Notes: generated by a model from the letters alone, not told the origin. A stretch of DNA of 64,000 bases from CAVRXT01 sp963725655 (GCA_963725655.1 CAVRYY010000003.1:1178001-1242000); one strand, 5' to 3'. Positions 8,641 to 17,897 are shown, numbered from the stretch's first letter. Translations and numbers: made by a program.

Positions 8641-9584
8641 TCGAGCCCCGAAAAAAAATCCTGGCAGGTGGCGCGGCGGCGGCCGTCACGTTGCTCTTCG
8701 GTGCGGCTGCGTCGCTGGGAGCATTTCCGTCGCCCGCTACGCAGAAAAAGCCCAACATCCACGTCGAGACCACCCTGGTGACGGTGATCGCGAGCGTGCA
8801 GACCCACGAAGGCCGCCCCGTCCTGGACTTGCCGCGCGAGGATTTCCAGATAGCCGAAGAGGGCGTTACCCAACAGATCGAGCGATTCGAATCGGAAACC
8901 AATCAGCCGCTGGATTTGGCGCTGATGATCGATACCAGCTTGAGCACGCTCAAAGACCTGAAATTTGTGGCGGAAACTTCAGCGCACTTCATACGGCAAG
9001 TGGTTCGGCCCGGCGACCGGCTGGCGGTGTTTGAATTCTCCGATGAGGTCACTCAGCTGTCCGAGTTCTCCGCCAACGTTCCTGCGCTGCAGGCGGCGGT
9101 GCGGCGCATCAACAGCGGCGCGGGAACAGTGATGTATGACGCCATTATGCTCGGCTCGCACGCCCTGGGCCGCGAAGACGGCTCGCGCCGGCGGGCGATC
9201 GTACTGGTGACCGACGCGGGGGAAACTACCAGCCACTCGAGATTCGACGATGCGCGGCAGGCGGCAGTGGCCTCCGGCGCGCTGCTGTATTCCATCGTCA
9301 TACGCACCATCAAATCCGAAAGTGGGCGCAATACCGCCGGCGAACATGCGCTGGAAACGATTACCGACACCACCGGCGGCGCGATGTATTATCCGGATGG
9401 CGTTGAGGAGCTTGACGCGATGTTCGACCGCATTGATCGCGAGCTGCGAACCCAGTACTTGCTGGGTTACTATCCCCGCCCGGCTCCGCCGCCTGGGGCC
9501 TTTCGAAAGCTGGAGGTGACGGTGAAAGGCGATTACGTGGTGCGAGCCCGCAAGGGTTATCTCACGCCGGGAGCGTCACGATGA
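8637..9584 (+). CDS. Exported VWFA-type protein
   Basis: 315 residues. The start is the ATG at 8637, overlapping the moaDE stop by 4 bases; it begins a positively charged, hydrophobic signal peptide (IEPRKKILAGGAAAAVTLLFGAAASLGAF). A short N-terminal beta domain (ETTLVTVIASVQTHEGRPVLDLPREDFQIAEEG) precedes a von Willebrand A domain with the metal-site motif DTSLS, a later Thr in SGAGTVMYDA and the LVTDAGE strand. The C-terminus (TQYLLGYYP..RKLEVTVK..VRARKGYL) is typical of acidobacterial VWFA-related proteins of unknown function. It is translationally coupled to both neighbours. Confidence 0.85.
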   Translation: MIEPRKKILAGGAAAAVTLLFGAAASLGAFPSPATQKKPNIHVETTLVTVIASVQTHEGRPVLDLPREDFQIAEEGVTQQIERFESETNQPLDLALMIDTSLSTLKDLKFVAETSAHFIRQVVRPGDRLAVFEFSDEVTQLSEFSANVPALQAAVRRINSGAGTVMYDAIMLGSHALGREDGSRRRAIVLVTDAGETTSHSRFDDARQAAVASGALLYSIVIRTIKSESGRNTAGEHALETITDTTGGAMYYPDGVEELDAMFDRIDRELRTQYLLGYYPRPAPPPGAFRKLEVTVKGDYVVRARKGYLTPGASR

Positions 9585-10396
9585 GCGTCACGGAAGCTAC
9601 TCCTACGCAATTCCTGGAAGTTGCACTGGAGGCCGCGCGCGAAGCCGGCGACATCGTGATGAATGGTTTCGACAGCCCCAAGAAAATTTCCTACAAAAGC
9701 GAAGTGGATATTGTTACCGAAACGGACAAGCGGTCCGAAGCGGCGATTATCACCCGGCTGCGCAATCATTTTCCGCAGCACGCCATCGTCGCGGAAGAGG
9801 GAGGCGGAGGATCGACGCCTGCGTCGCGCTACGTGTGGCACGTTGATCCGCTCGACGGCACCACCAATTTCGCGCACGGCTTTCCGGTGTTCGCCGTGTC
9901 CATCGGGCTGGTCGAGGATGGCGAGCCGATCGCCGGGGTGGTGCTGAATCCATGGAGCCGCGAACTTTTTTCCGCGGCGCGCGGCGCGGGCGCCTATCTA
10001 GGCCAGAAGCCCATTCACGTTTCGCGCGTGGCCAAACTCGCCGAGAGCCTGCTCGGCACTGGCTTCCCGGTGCGCAAACGATCGGCGAATCCCAACATTC
10101 ATTATTACGGCGAGTTCACCCTGCGTTCGCACGGCATCCGCCGGGCGGGCGCCGCGGCGCTGGATCTTTGTTCGGTGGCATGCGGGCGCTTTGACGGCTT
10201 CTGGGAGTTTGGTTTGCATTCCTGGGACGTCGCGGCCGGAATGATCATCATCACCGAGGCCGGTGGCAAAATCTCCGATTTCGCCGGCGGACCGTATCAC
10301 CCCGGAGACCACGTGATCCTCGCGTCCAACGGCCTGATCCACAAAGAAATGGAAGCGCTGGCGGCAGACATCGCCGAGCGCACCGCGGGAACCTAG
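9581..10396 (+). CDS. Inositol monophosphatase family protein (SuhB-like)
   Basis: 271 residues starting at an ATGA overlap with the VWA gene. It has the metal-binding signature of the Li-sensitive phosphatase family: E in IVAEEGGG, then WHVDPLDGTTNFAHGFP, and the C-terminal WDVAAGMIIITEAGGKISDF. Family members dephosphorylate inositol-1-phosphate or related sugar phosphates; SuhB also acts in rRNA transcription antitermination in enterobacteria. The natural substrate here is not determined. Last gene of the moaDE-vwa-suhB unit. Confidence 0.9.
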   Translation: MSVTEATPTQFLEVALEAAREAGDIVMNGFDSPKKISYKSEVDIVTETDKRSEAAIITRLRNHFPQHAIVAEEGGGGSTPASRYVWHVDPLDGTTNFAHGFPVFAVSIGLVEDGEPIAGVVLNPWSRELFSAARGAGAYLGQKPIHVSRVAKLAESLLGTGFPVRKRSANPNIHYYGEFTLRSHGIRRAGAAALDLCSVACGRFDGFWEFGLHSWDVAAGMIIITEAGGKISDFAGGPYHPGDHVILASNGLIHKEMEALAADIAERTAGT

Positions 10397-10697
10397 GCCC
10401 GCTGGAACCTGGCGTCAACGCACCGGGCCAAGCACGATCTTCAAGGTCGTCATTGGGCGCGCGGATTTATTTCACTGAGAGTGGAGCTCACGCACCCCGG
10501 CCCGGAAACACACCGCCAACCATCCCCATCTCTCACGACGGCCACCCCATTTATGAAGACGAATTGTATGCCCTCGGAATATTGGAGCGGCTCATCGTGG
10601 GCCACAGGTCATTTAATTTCAGTAGCTTAGAGCGGTTTCCACCTTGCGCTCGCTTGGGTGCGTCTTTTCTGCCCCTACCCGCGTATGTATCGGTAGT
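10397..10697. other. Intergenic region before the sigma factor gene
   Basis: About 300 bases between the phosphatase and the ECF sigma gene. A short frame inside it has no protein-like features. It should hold the promoter of the sigma operon, but I cannot point to a convincing motif. Confidence 0.35.
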
Positions 10698-11291
10698 ATG
10701 AATGCGACTGCTTTTCACTTCGAGAGCTCGATGACGCAAGAGACCACCGAGATTGCTCGTGGACTTCGACGCCGTGATCCGGACTTGCTCGACCGCTTGA
10801 TCGAGCAATACCAACATCGCCTGTTCCGCTACCTCGTACACTTGACCGGGCGCCGCGAACTGGCGGAAGACCTCTTCCAGGAAACGTGGATCCGCGTGCT
10901 CGAGCGCGGGCATCAATTCAACGACAAGTACGCGTTCAGCACATGGCTCTTCGCCGTGGCGCGTAATCTGGCGATCGATCATATGCGCCGGAAACAGCCC
11001 GCCAGCCTCGATGGTTTGTTGAATGACGGCGAAACGCCCTTCGATGTGCCGGCCACCGGACGGGCTTCGGCTTTCGATATGACGGTGCAGCGCGAACAAA
11101 CCGAGCAGATAGCGGCCGGCATGCAACATCTTCCCGCGGAATACCGTGAAGCGCTGACGCTTCGATTTCAGGAGGGCATGTCCCTCGAAGAGATCGCTAG
11201 CGTGGTCCGCGTGCCTCTCGGAACTGTGAAATCCAGGATCTACCGCGGTCTGAGCGCGCTCGAACCGTGGTTGAAAGGAATGCCGACGTGA
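10698..11291 (+). CDS. ECF-type RNA polymerase sigma factor
   Basis: 197 residues from the ATG at 10698 (a second Met, 10731, gives the more usual length). Region 2 is clear (IEQYQHRLFRYLVHLTGRRELAEDLFQETWIRVLE, with the FSTWLFAVARNLAIDHMRR segment), and so is region 4 (LPAEYREALTLRFQEGMSLEEIASVVRVPLGTVKSRIYRGL). It directs RNA polymerase to an unidentified regulon. The next gene, a probable anti-sigma factor, starts within its stop codon, as is usual for ECF pairs. Confidence 0.92.
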   Translation: MNATAFHFESSMTQETTEIARGLRRRDPDLLDRLIEQYQHRLFRYLVHLTGRRELAEDLFQETWIRVLERGHQFNDKYAFSTWLFAVARNLAIDHMRRKQPASLDGLLNDGETPFDVPATGRASAFDMTVQREQTEQIAAGMQHLPAEYREALTLRFQEGMSLEEIASVVRVPLGTVKSRIYRGLSALEPWLKGMPT

Positions 11292-11782
11292 ACACCGATG
11301 CACATGAACGGGCACGGAAGCTGATTGCACTAGACGTTCCCGATGAGTTTTCGGGCCCGGATCAAGTGGCGTCGAATGCTTGGCTGAGAGCGCACCTGGA
11401 GACGTGTGACGGATGCCGTGCGTTCGCCGGCAACGCCTCCGAAACGATTCGTGGGTTGCGCGCGATCTCCATGGTCGCGGAGCGAGGGCTGGTCTCGACG
11501 ACCCAGACGATGGTGCGGCGCCGCGCTCTGGAATTGCAGCGCCACCGAGAGCGCCTATGGCTAGTCGCGGTTAGCTGTACGGCCGTGACTCTCTGCGCGC
11601 TACTCAGCACAGCCGCTCTGTGGCGCGGCTTTGCATGGTTAGGGGCGCGAGCACAGTTGGCTCCATCGGTCTGGCAGATCGCTTTCCTGGTCTTCTCCGG
11701 GATGCCGGCGGTGGTGGCGGGAATACTGCTGCTGGCCAAGGGTACGCACCTGGCGGACCACGCTGGTTCTTATCAGGGCTAG
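11288..11782 (+). CDS. Probable anti-sigma factor with zf-HC2-like motif and membrane segments
   Basis: 164 residues from a GTG at 11288 that overlaps the sigma gene stop (GTGA); an ATG at 11267 is the alternative. The N-terminal cytosolic part has LRAHLETCDGCRAF, the H..C..C arrangement of putative zinc-finger anti-sigma proteins. Two hydrophobic segments follow: LWLVAVSCTAVTLCALLSTAALW and the IAFLVFSGMPAVVAGILLLAK region. It should hold the upstream sigma factor inactive at the membrane. The coupling supports this role. Confidence 0.8.
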   Translation: MNTDAHERARKLIALDVPDEFSGPDQVASNAWLRAHLETCDGCRAFAGNASETIRGLRAISMVAERGLVSTTQTMVRRRALELQRHRERLWLVAVSCTAVTLCALLSTAALWRGFAWLGARAQLAPSVWQIAFLVFSGMPAVVAGILLLAKGTHLADHAGSYQG

Positions 11783-11838
11783 TCGAACCGAGCACAGGAC
11801 TCTTGCTGGAACGAATTACGGAGTGAGGAGAATTTCAC

Positions 11839-12369
11839 ATGGTCACAAGAAATCAAAGCTCCACGCGATTCAAAGACGAGATCCGCATCATTTCGCCTTG
11901 GGCCTTTTTCATAGCCGCCCTTGTGCTCCTGGCGATGGTTGCGCTGCTTGTGCTCATGATGGGCAAGGATCCCAAGGCACCCTCAATTTGGCTTCGAGCG
12001 CTGATGGGGGTGGTCGGGGGGGCGTTGCTCGGCTGTTACGTGGTGCTGATTGGCTACGTAAACCGGGACGCGGGCCGGCGCAGGATGAGTCGCCTGCTGT
12101 GGACGCTCATTGCGATCTTTGTCCCCAACGGGCTGGGGATCGTCCTCTATTTCGTCTTGCGCAAGCCGCGCGCAACCAATTGTTCGCAATGCGGTGCCGA
12201 AATCGAGCCGGGCTTCAGCTTTTGTCCGCGTTGCCGCAACCGTCTCCAGCCGGTTTGCCCCCATTGCCAACGCAGCGTAAACCCCGGCGACAAGTTCTGC
12301 CCATACTGCGGCGGGGACGTGGAGTCGAATCCTGGCGTGGCTCCCAATGCGGCGACGAGCCTGTCCTGA
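11839..12369 (+). CDS. Membrane protein with C-terminal double zinc ribbon
   Basis: 176 residues. Three hydrophobic segments fill the N-terminal two thirds (SPWAFFIAALVLLAMVALLVLM; LMGVVGGALLGCYVVLIGY; LLWTLIAIFVPNGLGIVLYFVL). The C-terminal third holds four CxxC pairs (CSQCGAE, CPRCRNR, CPHCQRS, CPYCGG), a double zinc ribbon. The N-terminus resembles phospholipase D nuclease-like membrane segments of anti-sigma neighbours. It follows the sigma/anti-sigma pair by 56 bases and may belong to the same unit. The exact function is unknown. Confidence 0.75.
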   Translation: MVTRNQSSTRFKDEIRIISPWAFFIAALVLLAMVALLVLMMGKDPKAPSIWLRALMGVVGGALLGCYVVLIGYVNRDAGRRRMSRLLWTLIAIFVPNGLGIVLYFVLRKPRATNCSQCGAEIEPGFSFCPRCRNRLQPVCPHCQRSVNPGDKFCPYCGGDVESNPGVAPNAATSLS

Positions 12370-12439
12370 CAGCGGCTTCGAGAACCTACTCGCCGCCTCT
12401 CCTTGTTCTAAGTGGTTCGACTGCGGCTGGCTTGAGGAG

Positions 12440-13099
12440 TCAGGGTTTTTGCGAATTCCATCTCTGGAAAGCCTTCTGCATCTTTGGATTGGTGAACAGC
12501 GCGAGGCAGACGTCGTGCTCGACCGGCCCGTCGACGACACATTTCATGTCCGAACGCTTTTCGACCTCCGCCGCTGGAATTTGAATTTGATGGCCGAACC
12601 GCGCCGCGTCCGCGATCGTCGCGCCATACACCACACGGTCCAGACCAGCCCACAGCGAGCAGGCCATACACATCGGGCATGGTTCGCAGGTAGTGTAGAG
12701 GGTATAACCCCGCAGCGAATGCGAGCTGAGCTTGTTGCAGGCCAGCCTGATCGTGCGCAACTCGGCGTGACCGCTGGGGTCGTGTTCTTGGCTTACCGCA
12801 TTGGTGGCGCGCATCAGGCGTTCACCGGTCTTGCTATGTAGGATGTCCGCGCCATACGGCACCGGATTGGGCGTTTCCATCGTTAGCGCGGTGAACGCTG
12901 CTAGCGCGCGCATTCGTTCGGCGTCAAGGTTGTTGTTAGATGCCGATCCCGCCTGGCTTTCGGCGCTGCTGCTCGCGCGCGGGACGGCGAGTGCGAGCTG
13001 CGCTTCTGAGAATACCGACGCGGTGGCGGCCAGAGAAACAGACCAAAGAAAGCGGCGGCGCGAAGCTGCTGGTAGGATACCTTCCTCAGGATGGCGCAT
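12440..13099 (-). CDS. Tat-exported nucleoside/guanine deaminase-like protein
   Basis: 219 residues using the ATG at 13099. A twin-arginine leader (SRRRFLWSVSLAATASVF) is followed by a cytidine/deoxycytidylate deaminase fold. The zinc and catalytic motif is HAE (GHAELRTIRLA) and the second motif is PCPMC (TTCEPCPMCMACSLWAGLDRVVYG). This is the arrangement of guanine deaminase and tRNA adenosine deaminase (TadA) relatives. The leader argues against a tRNA role and for action outside the cytoplasm. It is divergent from the AlkD-like gene (82-base gap). The frame runs upstream to 13279, but that part crosses the promoter region. Confidence 0.82.
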   Translation of the reverse strand: MRHPEEGILPAASRRRFLWSVSLAATASVFSEAQLALAVPRASSSAESQAGSASNNNLDAERMRALAAFTALTMETPNPVPYGADILHSKTGERLMRATNAVSQEHDPSGHAELRTIRLACNKLSSHSLRGYTLYTTCEPCPMCMACSLWAGLDRVVYGATIADAARFGHQIQIPAAEVEKRSDMKCVVDGPVEHDVCLALFTNPKMQKAFQRWNSQKP

Positions 13100-13181
13100 G
13101 AAATGCTCCTTTAGCGATTTTGTCCGATAATATTTACCACGGAAATTGCCAGGGTCCCACCAAAGAGGCCGGGAGGAAAAA

Positions 13182-13898
13182 ATGCCTAGCGTCACGTCCG
13201 TCATGGCAGAGTTAAAAAGGAAGGGCAGCGAGAAGACGTGCAAAATGTATGCTCGGCATGGGATGGTGACGGAGCGCATGTTCGGCGTGAGTGTCGCGGA
13301 CCTGAAGGTGATCGCGAGAACGATTAAAGGGCAACAGGCGCTGGCGTGCGAGCTCTATGAAACGGGCAACCTGGACGCAATGTACCTCGCTGGGCTGGTA
13401 GCGGCCGGGGCGCAAATGAGCGAGAAAGAGTTGAACCGGTGGGCCGAGGGCGCGGCGAATTTGCAGATGATCTCTGAGTACACGGTGCCCTGGGTGGCCG
13501 TCGAGAATCCGAGCGCCCGGGAGCTCGCCACGAAGTGGATCAAATCGAAGAAAGAACATGTTGCATCCGCTGGCTGGTGCACGTATGCCGGGCTGGTCGC
13601 CACGAAAACGGACCAGGCATTGGACCTTGCGGAGATCGAGGGACTTCTGGGGACAGTCATGCAGGAAGTGCACGCGGCTCAGAACCGCGTTCGGTACACG
13701 ATGAATGGATTTGTGATTGCGGTTGGAACTTACGTCAAACCTCTGTTGAAACAGGCCAAGGCGACGGCCCGGCAGATCGGCGCTGTTTCGGTGGACGTGG
13801 GCGACACCGCTTGCACCGTGCGTCTCGCCACTGCGCACATCGAGAAGATCGAGGCGTCTGGCCGGGTTGGGCAAAAGCGAAAGACGATCCGATGTTAG
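13182..13898 (+). CDS. DNA alkylation repair (AlkD-like HEAT) protein
   Basis: 238 residues from the ATG at 13182, which follows a clear GGGAGG site; the frame extends 12 codons further upstream. The sequence is all-helical and matches the AlkD/AlkC-type family in pattern (ELKRKGSEKTCKMYARHGM, GVSVADLKVIARTIKG, LAGLVAAGAQM, WIKSKKEHVASAGWCTYAGL, NRVRYTMNGFVIAVGTYV). Members remove N3- and N7-alkylated bases using stacked HEAT-like repeats. Whether this paralogue is an active glycosylase cannot be told from the sequence alone. Confidence 0.82.
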   Translation: MPSVTSVMAELKRKGSEKTCKMYARHGMVTERMFGVSVADLKVIARTIKGQQALACELYETGNLDAMYLAGLVAAGAQMSEKELNRWAEGAANLQMISEYTVPWVAVENPSARELATKWIKSKKEHVASAGWCTYAGLVATKTDQALDLAEIEGLLGTVMQEVHAAQNRVRYTMNGFVIAVGTYVKPLLKQAKATARQIGAVSVDVGDTACTVRLATAHIEKIEASGRVGQKRKTIRC

Positions 13899-13982
13899 CT
13901 CCCAGACGCCCTCGGCCCGGCTAACTCCCGATGCAGCTTCAATCCTCCCATTCCGCGGAGTTCCCCTGCTACAATCCCCGGA

Positions 13983-15293
13983 ATGCGTGCCGTCGATCTG
14001 ATCCGCAAGAAGCGCAATGCCGAAGAGCTCACGACTGAAGAGATCGCCTTCCTGATTACCGGCGCTACTCGCGACACGATTCCCGATTACCAGATGGCCG
14101 CGTGGCTGATGGCCGTCCTGTGGCGTGGTATGACTCGCGCCGAACTTACCGCGCTGACCGAATCGATGTTGGATTCCGGCGAGCGCCTGGATTTTTCGCA
14201 CCTGCCCGCGGCCAAGGTGGATAAGCATTCCACCGGCGGGGTGGGCGACAAGACTTCACTGGTGATCGCGCCGATCGTTGCCGCGGCGGGGCTGTACGTC
14301 CCGATGATCAGCGGACGCGGCCTGGGCCACACCGGCGGCACGCTGGACAAACTCGAATCCATTCCCGGTTTCAACGTGAACCTCTCACTTACCGAGTTCG
14401 ACCGCGTTTTGCAGGAGTGCCGGTGCGGCTTGATCGGCCAAACGCCGCAGATCGCTCCGGCGGACAAAAAGCTCTACGCTCTGCGCGACGTGACCGCGAC
14501 GGTGGAGAGCCCCTATTTGATTTGCGCGTCCATCATGAGCAAGAAAATGGCCGAAGGCATCGGCGCGCTGGTGCTGGACGTGAAAACCGGCGATGGCGCG
14601 TTCATGAAAGAACAAAAAGACGCGGTGTACCTGGCGGAGTTGATGGTGGAGACCGGCACGCGGATGGGCAAGAAAGTGGTGGCGCTGATCACCGACATGA
14701 GCCAGCCGCTAGGGCGAAAAATCGGCAACGCGCTGGAAGTGGAAGAGTGTATCGAGGTGCTCCATGGCGGCGGCCCACAGGATTTGATCGACTTGTGCAT
14801 CGAGCTTTCCGCGTGGATGCTGTTGCTCGGCTCGCGCTCGGCCAACTTGCCCGAAGGCCGCAGCCTGGCCCGGGAAATGATTTCCTCCGGCCTCGCCCGT
14901 GATACATTTCGCCAGATCGTTCGGCTGCAAGGCGGCGATGCCGGCGTGATTGACGACGTGGGGCGCCTACCGCGCGCCGCGCATACCCGGCAGATCCACA
15001 CGCCGCGCGACGGATTCGTTTCCGCGATCTGCTGCGAAAATGTAGGCGTAGCGGGAATGGTCCTTGGCGGCGGCCGGGAAAAGAAAGAAGACGGCGTGGA
15101 CCCCGCGGTGGGGATTGTGTTGGAGAAAAAGGCGGGGGACGCGGTGCGCGCTGGCGAAGCACTGTGCACCGTCCACTACAATTCGGACTTGCGTTTGGAA
15201 GAGGCGTGCGAGTTGCTGGAAGAGAGCTTCCGCATCGCTCCCAAAGCGCCGCCGCCGGTGCCGTTGGTACACCGGGTAATCGGCGCGGAGTGA
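13983..15293 (+). CDS. Pyrimidine-nucleoside / thymidine phosphorylase
   Basis: 436 residues, full family length. Motifs include the N-terminal helical domain (AVDLIRKKRNAEELT), the phosphate-binding KVDKHSTGGVGDKTS and the long substrate motif from SGRGLGHTGGTLDKLES. Further ones are SPYLICASIMSKKMAEG, LVLDVKTGDGAFM and a C-terminal barrel-sandwich domain. It splits thymidine, uridine or deoxyuridine into base and (deoxy)ribose-1-phosphate. It is the first gene of a nucleoside salvage operon with nupC, punA, cdd and an amidohydrolase. DeoA and Pdp types are hard to separate by eye. Confidence 0.93.
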   Translation: MRAVDLIRKKRNAEELTTEEIAFLITGATRDTIPDYQMAAWLMAVLWRGMTRAELTALTESMLDSGERLDFSHLPAAKVDKHSTGGVGDKTSLVIAPIVAAAGLYVPMISGRGLGHTGGTLDKLESIPGFNVNLSLTEFDRVLQECRCGLIGQTPQIAPADKKLYALRDVTATVESPYLICASIMSKKMAEGIGALVLDVKTGDGAFMKEQKDAVYLAELMVETGTRMGKKVVALITDMSQPLGRKIGNALEVEECIEVLHGGGPQDLIDLCIELSAWMLLLGSRSANLPEGRSLAREMISSGLARDTFRQIVRLQGGDAGVIDDVGRLPRAAHTRQIHTPRDGFVSAICCENVGVAGMVLGGGREKKEDGVDPAVGIVLEKKAGDAVRAGEALCTVHYNSDLRLEEACELLEESFRIAPKAPPPVPLVHRVIGAE

Positions 15294-15390
15294 AAGTCGG
15301 GCCCTGAACGAAACTACTATCGCGCCGCGCGCAATTTTGTCTTCGAGGAATTGCGGGCTGCACTCGCAGAAAAAAAGGAGACCCTATATC

Positions 15391-16623
15391 GTGCACCGAC
15401 TGACTGGGCTGCTGGGCATGGCAACGATCATGGGCTTGGCTTTCATTTTCTCCACCAATCGGCGTGCCATTCGCCCGAAAACGGTTGCGTGGGGAGTGGT
15501 GCTACAGATCACTTTCGCGTTCCTGGTGCTGCGATGGGAATACGGCCGGCTGCTTTTTCAAAAGGCCGGCGCTGGGGTGAATTGGCTGCTGGATTTCGCG
15601 TTCTACGGGTCGGAATTTGTTTTCGGAGCCCTGGGCAAGAAGGGCTCGGCCATGGGGTTTAGCGTCGCCTTCCAGGTGCTGCCGACGATCATCTTTATCG
15701 CCGCGCTGTTTGCGCTGCTCTACCACTGGGGCGTGATGCAGGTCATCATCAAGCTTGCCGCGCGCATCATGACCTATACCATGGGCACCAGCGGCGCCGA
15801 ATCGCTCAACGTCGCCGCCAGCATTTTCATGGGGCAGACTGAAGCGCCGCTCACCATCCGTCCATTTCTCGATAACCTTACCCGCTCGGAATTGATGACC
15901 GTGATGACCAGCGGCATGGCGCATGTTTCCGGCGGAATCATGGCCGCTTACATTCTTTACGGCATCGAAGCGAAGCATTTGCTAGCCGCGGTGATCATGA
16001 CTGCGCCCGGCACCATCCTGCTTTCGAAAATGCTGGTGCCGGAGACGGAAGTGCCGCTCACCAGCGGCAAGGTAGTGATCGCACACACTGAGAGGGAAGC
16101 GAACTCGCTGGGCGCGATTTCCCGCGGGACGTCGGACGGATTGAACCTGGCGCTGAATGTGGGAGCCATGTTGATTTCGTTTATTGCCCTGATTTATTTG
16201 GTCGACGGCATTTTTGGCGCCGCGCACAACTGGCTGGGCTATCACCACATCTGGTTTCCCACCAGCCTGGAACAGGTGCTGGGCTGGCTCTTCGCGCCGG
16301 TAGCGTGGCTGATTGGAATTCCCTGGCGTGATTGCTTGCAGATCGGCAATTTGCTGGGATTGCGTATGGTCACCAATGAATTGATCGCCTTCCAGCGGCT
16401 GGGTCCGATGAAAGATGCGCTCGATCCGCGTTCGTTTACGATTGCTACTTTCGCGTTGTGCGGGTTTGCGAATCTGAGCTCGATCGGGATTCAAATTGGT
16501 GGGATCGGCGCGTTGGCGCCGAACCGCAAGGCCGACCTGGCGCGGCTAGGCATCCGCGCGATGTTGTGTGGCACCATGGCCAATCTTATGTCCGCTTCCA
16601 TCGTGGGTGTGTTTCTACGATGA
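15391..16623 (+). CDS. nupC: Concentrative nucleoside transporter (NupC/CNT family)
   Basis: 410 residues. The GTG at 15391 is preferred: AGGAG lies 10 bases before it and the protein then starts at the first membrane helix; the frame extends up to 15337. CNT hallmarks are FQVLPTIIFIAALFALLYHWGVMQ, GTSGAESLNVAASIFMGQTEAPLTIRPFL, MTSGMAHVSGGIMAAYI and the C-terminal FALCGFANLSSIGIQIGGIGALAP. It takes up nucleosides with a proton or sodium ion. It overlaps punA by 4 bases (ATGA). Confidence 0.93.
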   Translation: MHRLTGLLGMATIMGLAFIFSTNRRAIRPKTVAWGVVLQITFAFLVLRWEYGRLLFQKAGAGVNWLLDFAFYGSEFVFGALGKKGSAMGFSVAFQVLPTIIFIAALFALLYHWGVMQVIIKLAARIMTYTMGTSGAESLNVAASIFMGQTEAPLTIRPFLDNLTRSELMTVMTSGMAHVSGGIMAAYILYGIEAKHLLAAVIMTAPGTILLSKMLVPETEVPLTSGKVVIAHTEREANSLGAISRGTSDGLNLALNVGAMLISFIALIYLVDGIFGAAHNWLGYHHIWFPTSLEQVLGWLFAPVAWLIGIPWRDCLQIGNLLGLRMVTNELIAFQRLGPMKDALDPRSFTIATFALCGFANLSSIGIQIGGIGALAPNRKADLARLGIRAMLCGTMANLMSASIVGVFLR

Positions 16624-17495
16624 GCGCGTCCGGCAAAAGCTCGACGGCTAGCGCCTTCGCCCAAGCCGAACGCGCCGCTAAATTCATTCTGGCCAAAACC
16701 AAGCTGCGCCCGCGTGTGGCCATCGTTCTGGGATCGGGCCTGGGCGCGTTTGCCGACGGACTATCGAAGGCAATCGCGATCCCTTACGCAAAGATTCCGC
16801 ACTTCCCTCGATCCACGGCCATCGGACACAAGGGACAAATGGTGATTGGATTTGCCGGGAACATCCCGGTCGCGGTGATGCAGGGCCGCGTGCATTTCTA
16901 TGAAGGCTATCCGCTGTCTCAAGTCACGTTTCCGATGCGAGTGCTGGGGCGGATGGGAATCCGGTCGGCAATCCTCACCAACGCCGCTGGTGGCATCAAC
17001 ACCAAGTATTCTCAGGGTGCGCTGGTGGCGATGAGCGACCACATCAACCTCCAAGGCTCCAATCCTTTAATCGGTCCGAACGACGACCGATTCGGCCCGC
17101 GCTTTTCCGACATGAGCCACGCATACCATAAGCCTTACCGGGAAATCGCCATCGCCGAAGCGCGCCACTTGGGTTTCGAATTGGCCGAAGGCGTGTACGC
17201 CGCGCTCACCGGCCCGAGTTTTGAGACGCCTGCGGAAATCCGCTATCTGCGCGCCATTGGCGCCGATCTCGTGGGTATGTCTACCGCGCCGGAAGTGATC
17301 GTTGCCCGGCACATGGGAATTCGCGTGCTGGGAATATCATGCGTGACGAACATGGCGGCGGGCATCCTCGATCAAGAGCTCAATCACCAAGAGGTTTTGG
17401 AAACTGGAGAACGCGTCAAAGGGCAGTTCATGTCGCTGCTGCAGGCGGTGCTGCCCGCGATTGCGGAAGACGCTGGACGTCCGAAAGGGAAGTAG
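16620..17495 (+). CDS. punA: Purine nucleoside phosphorylase
   Basis: 291 residues from the ATG at 16620 inside the nupC stop. Characteristic segments are VAIVLGSGLGAFAD, the phosphate-site region GHKGQMVIG and GRVHFYEGY, then NAAGGIN, GVYAALTGPSFETPAEIRYLRAIGADLVGMSTAPE and CVTNMAAG. This is the trimeric PNP class, which cleaves inosine and guanosine to base and ribose-1-phosphate. With the transporter and the pyrimidine phosphorylase it forms a salvage route for imported nucleosides. Confidence 0.94.
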   Translation: MSASGKSSTASAFAQAERAAKFILAKTKLRPRVAIVLGSGLGAFADGLSKAIAIPYAKIPHFPRSTAIGHKGQMVIGFAGNIPVAVMQGRVHFYEGYPLSQVTFPMRVLGRMGIRSAILTNAAGGINTKYSQGALVAMSDHINLQGSNPLIGPNDDRFGPRFSDMSHAYHKPYREIAIAEARHLGFELAEGVYAALTGPSFETPAEIRYLRAIGADLVGMSTAPEVIVARHMGIRVLGISCVTNMAAGILDQELNHQEVLETGERVKGQFMSLLQAVLPAIAEDAGRPKGK

Positions 17496-17504
17496 GTCCC
17501 CACA

Positions 17505-17897
17505 ATGAGCGAAGAATCGAAGTGGATTGAAGCAGCCAAGGTGGCGCGGGAATTTGCGCACGCCCCGTTTTCCAATTTCAAGGTGGGTGCGGCGCTGCAC
17601 GCCAGGTCCGGGAGAATTTTTACCGGCTGCAACGTGGAAAACGCCAGCTACGGGCTCACCATTTGCGCCGAGCGCACCGCCATCGTCAAGGCCATCTCGG
17701 AAGGCGAGAAGGAATTTGACGCGATTACCGTGGTCACCGACACCGAAAAGTTGACGCCGCCCTGCGGGGCCTGCCGCCAGTTCATTTGGGAATTCTGCGG
17801 AGACATTCCGGTGATCATGGCGAACCTCAAAGGCGAAGTGAGGCGCGATCGCAGCGGCGCGCTTTTGCCCTACGCTTTCGATTCATCATTTCTTTAG
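17505..17897 (+). CDS. cdd: Cytidine deaminase
   Basis: 130 residues, typical of the small tetrameric form. The zinc and proton-shuttle motif is CNVENASYGLTICAERTA and the second motif is PPCGACRQFIWEF. It converts cytidine and deoxycytidine to uridine and deoxyuridine, which the phosphorylase upstream can cleave. It begins 9 bases after punA. Confidence 0.95.
   Translation: MSEESKWIEAAKVAREFAHAPFSNFKVGAALHARSGRIFTGCNVENASYGLTICAERTAIVKAISEGEKEFDAITVVTDTEKLTPPCGACRQFIWEFCGDIPVIMANLKGEVRRDRSGALLPYAFDSSFL

Noticed and set aside
10453..10701. Short plus-strand frame before the ECF sigma gene
   Set aside because: Pro-rich, no ribosome site, overlaps the sigma gene start; no sign of a protein fold.
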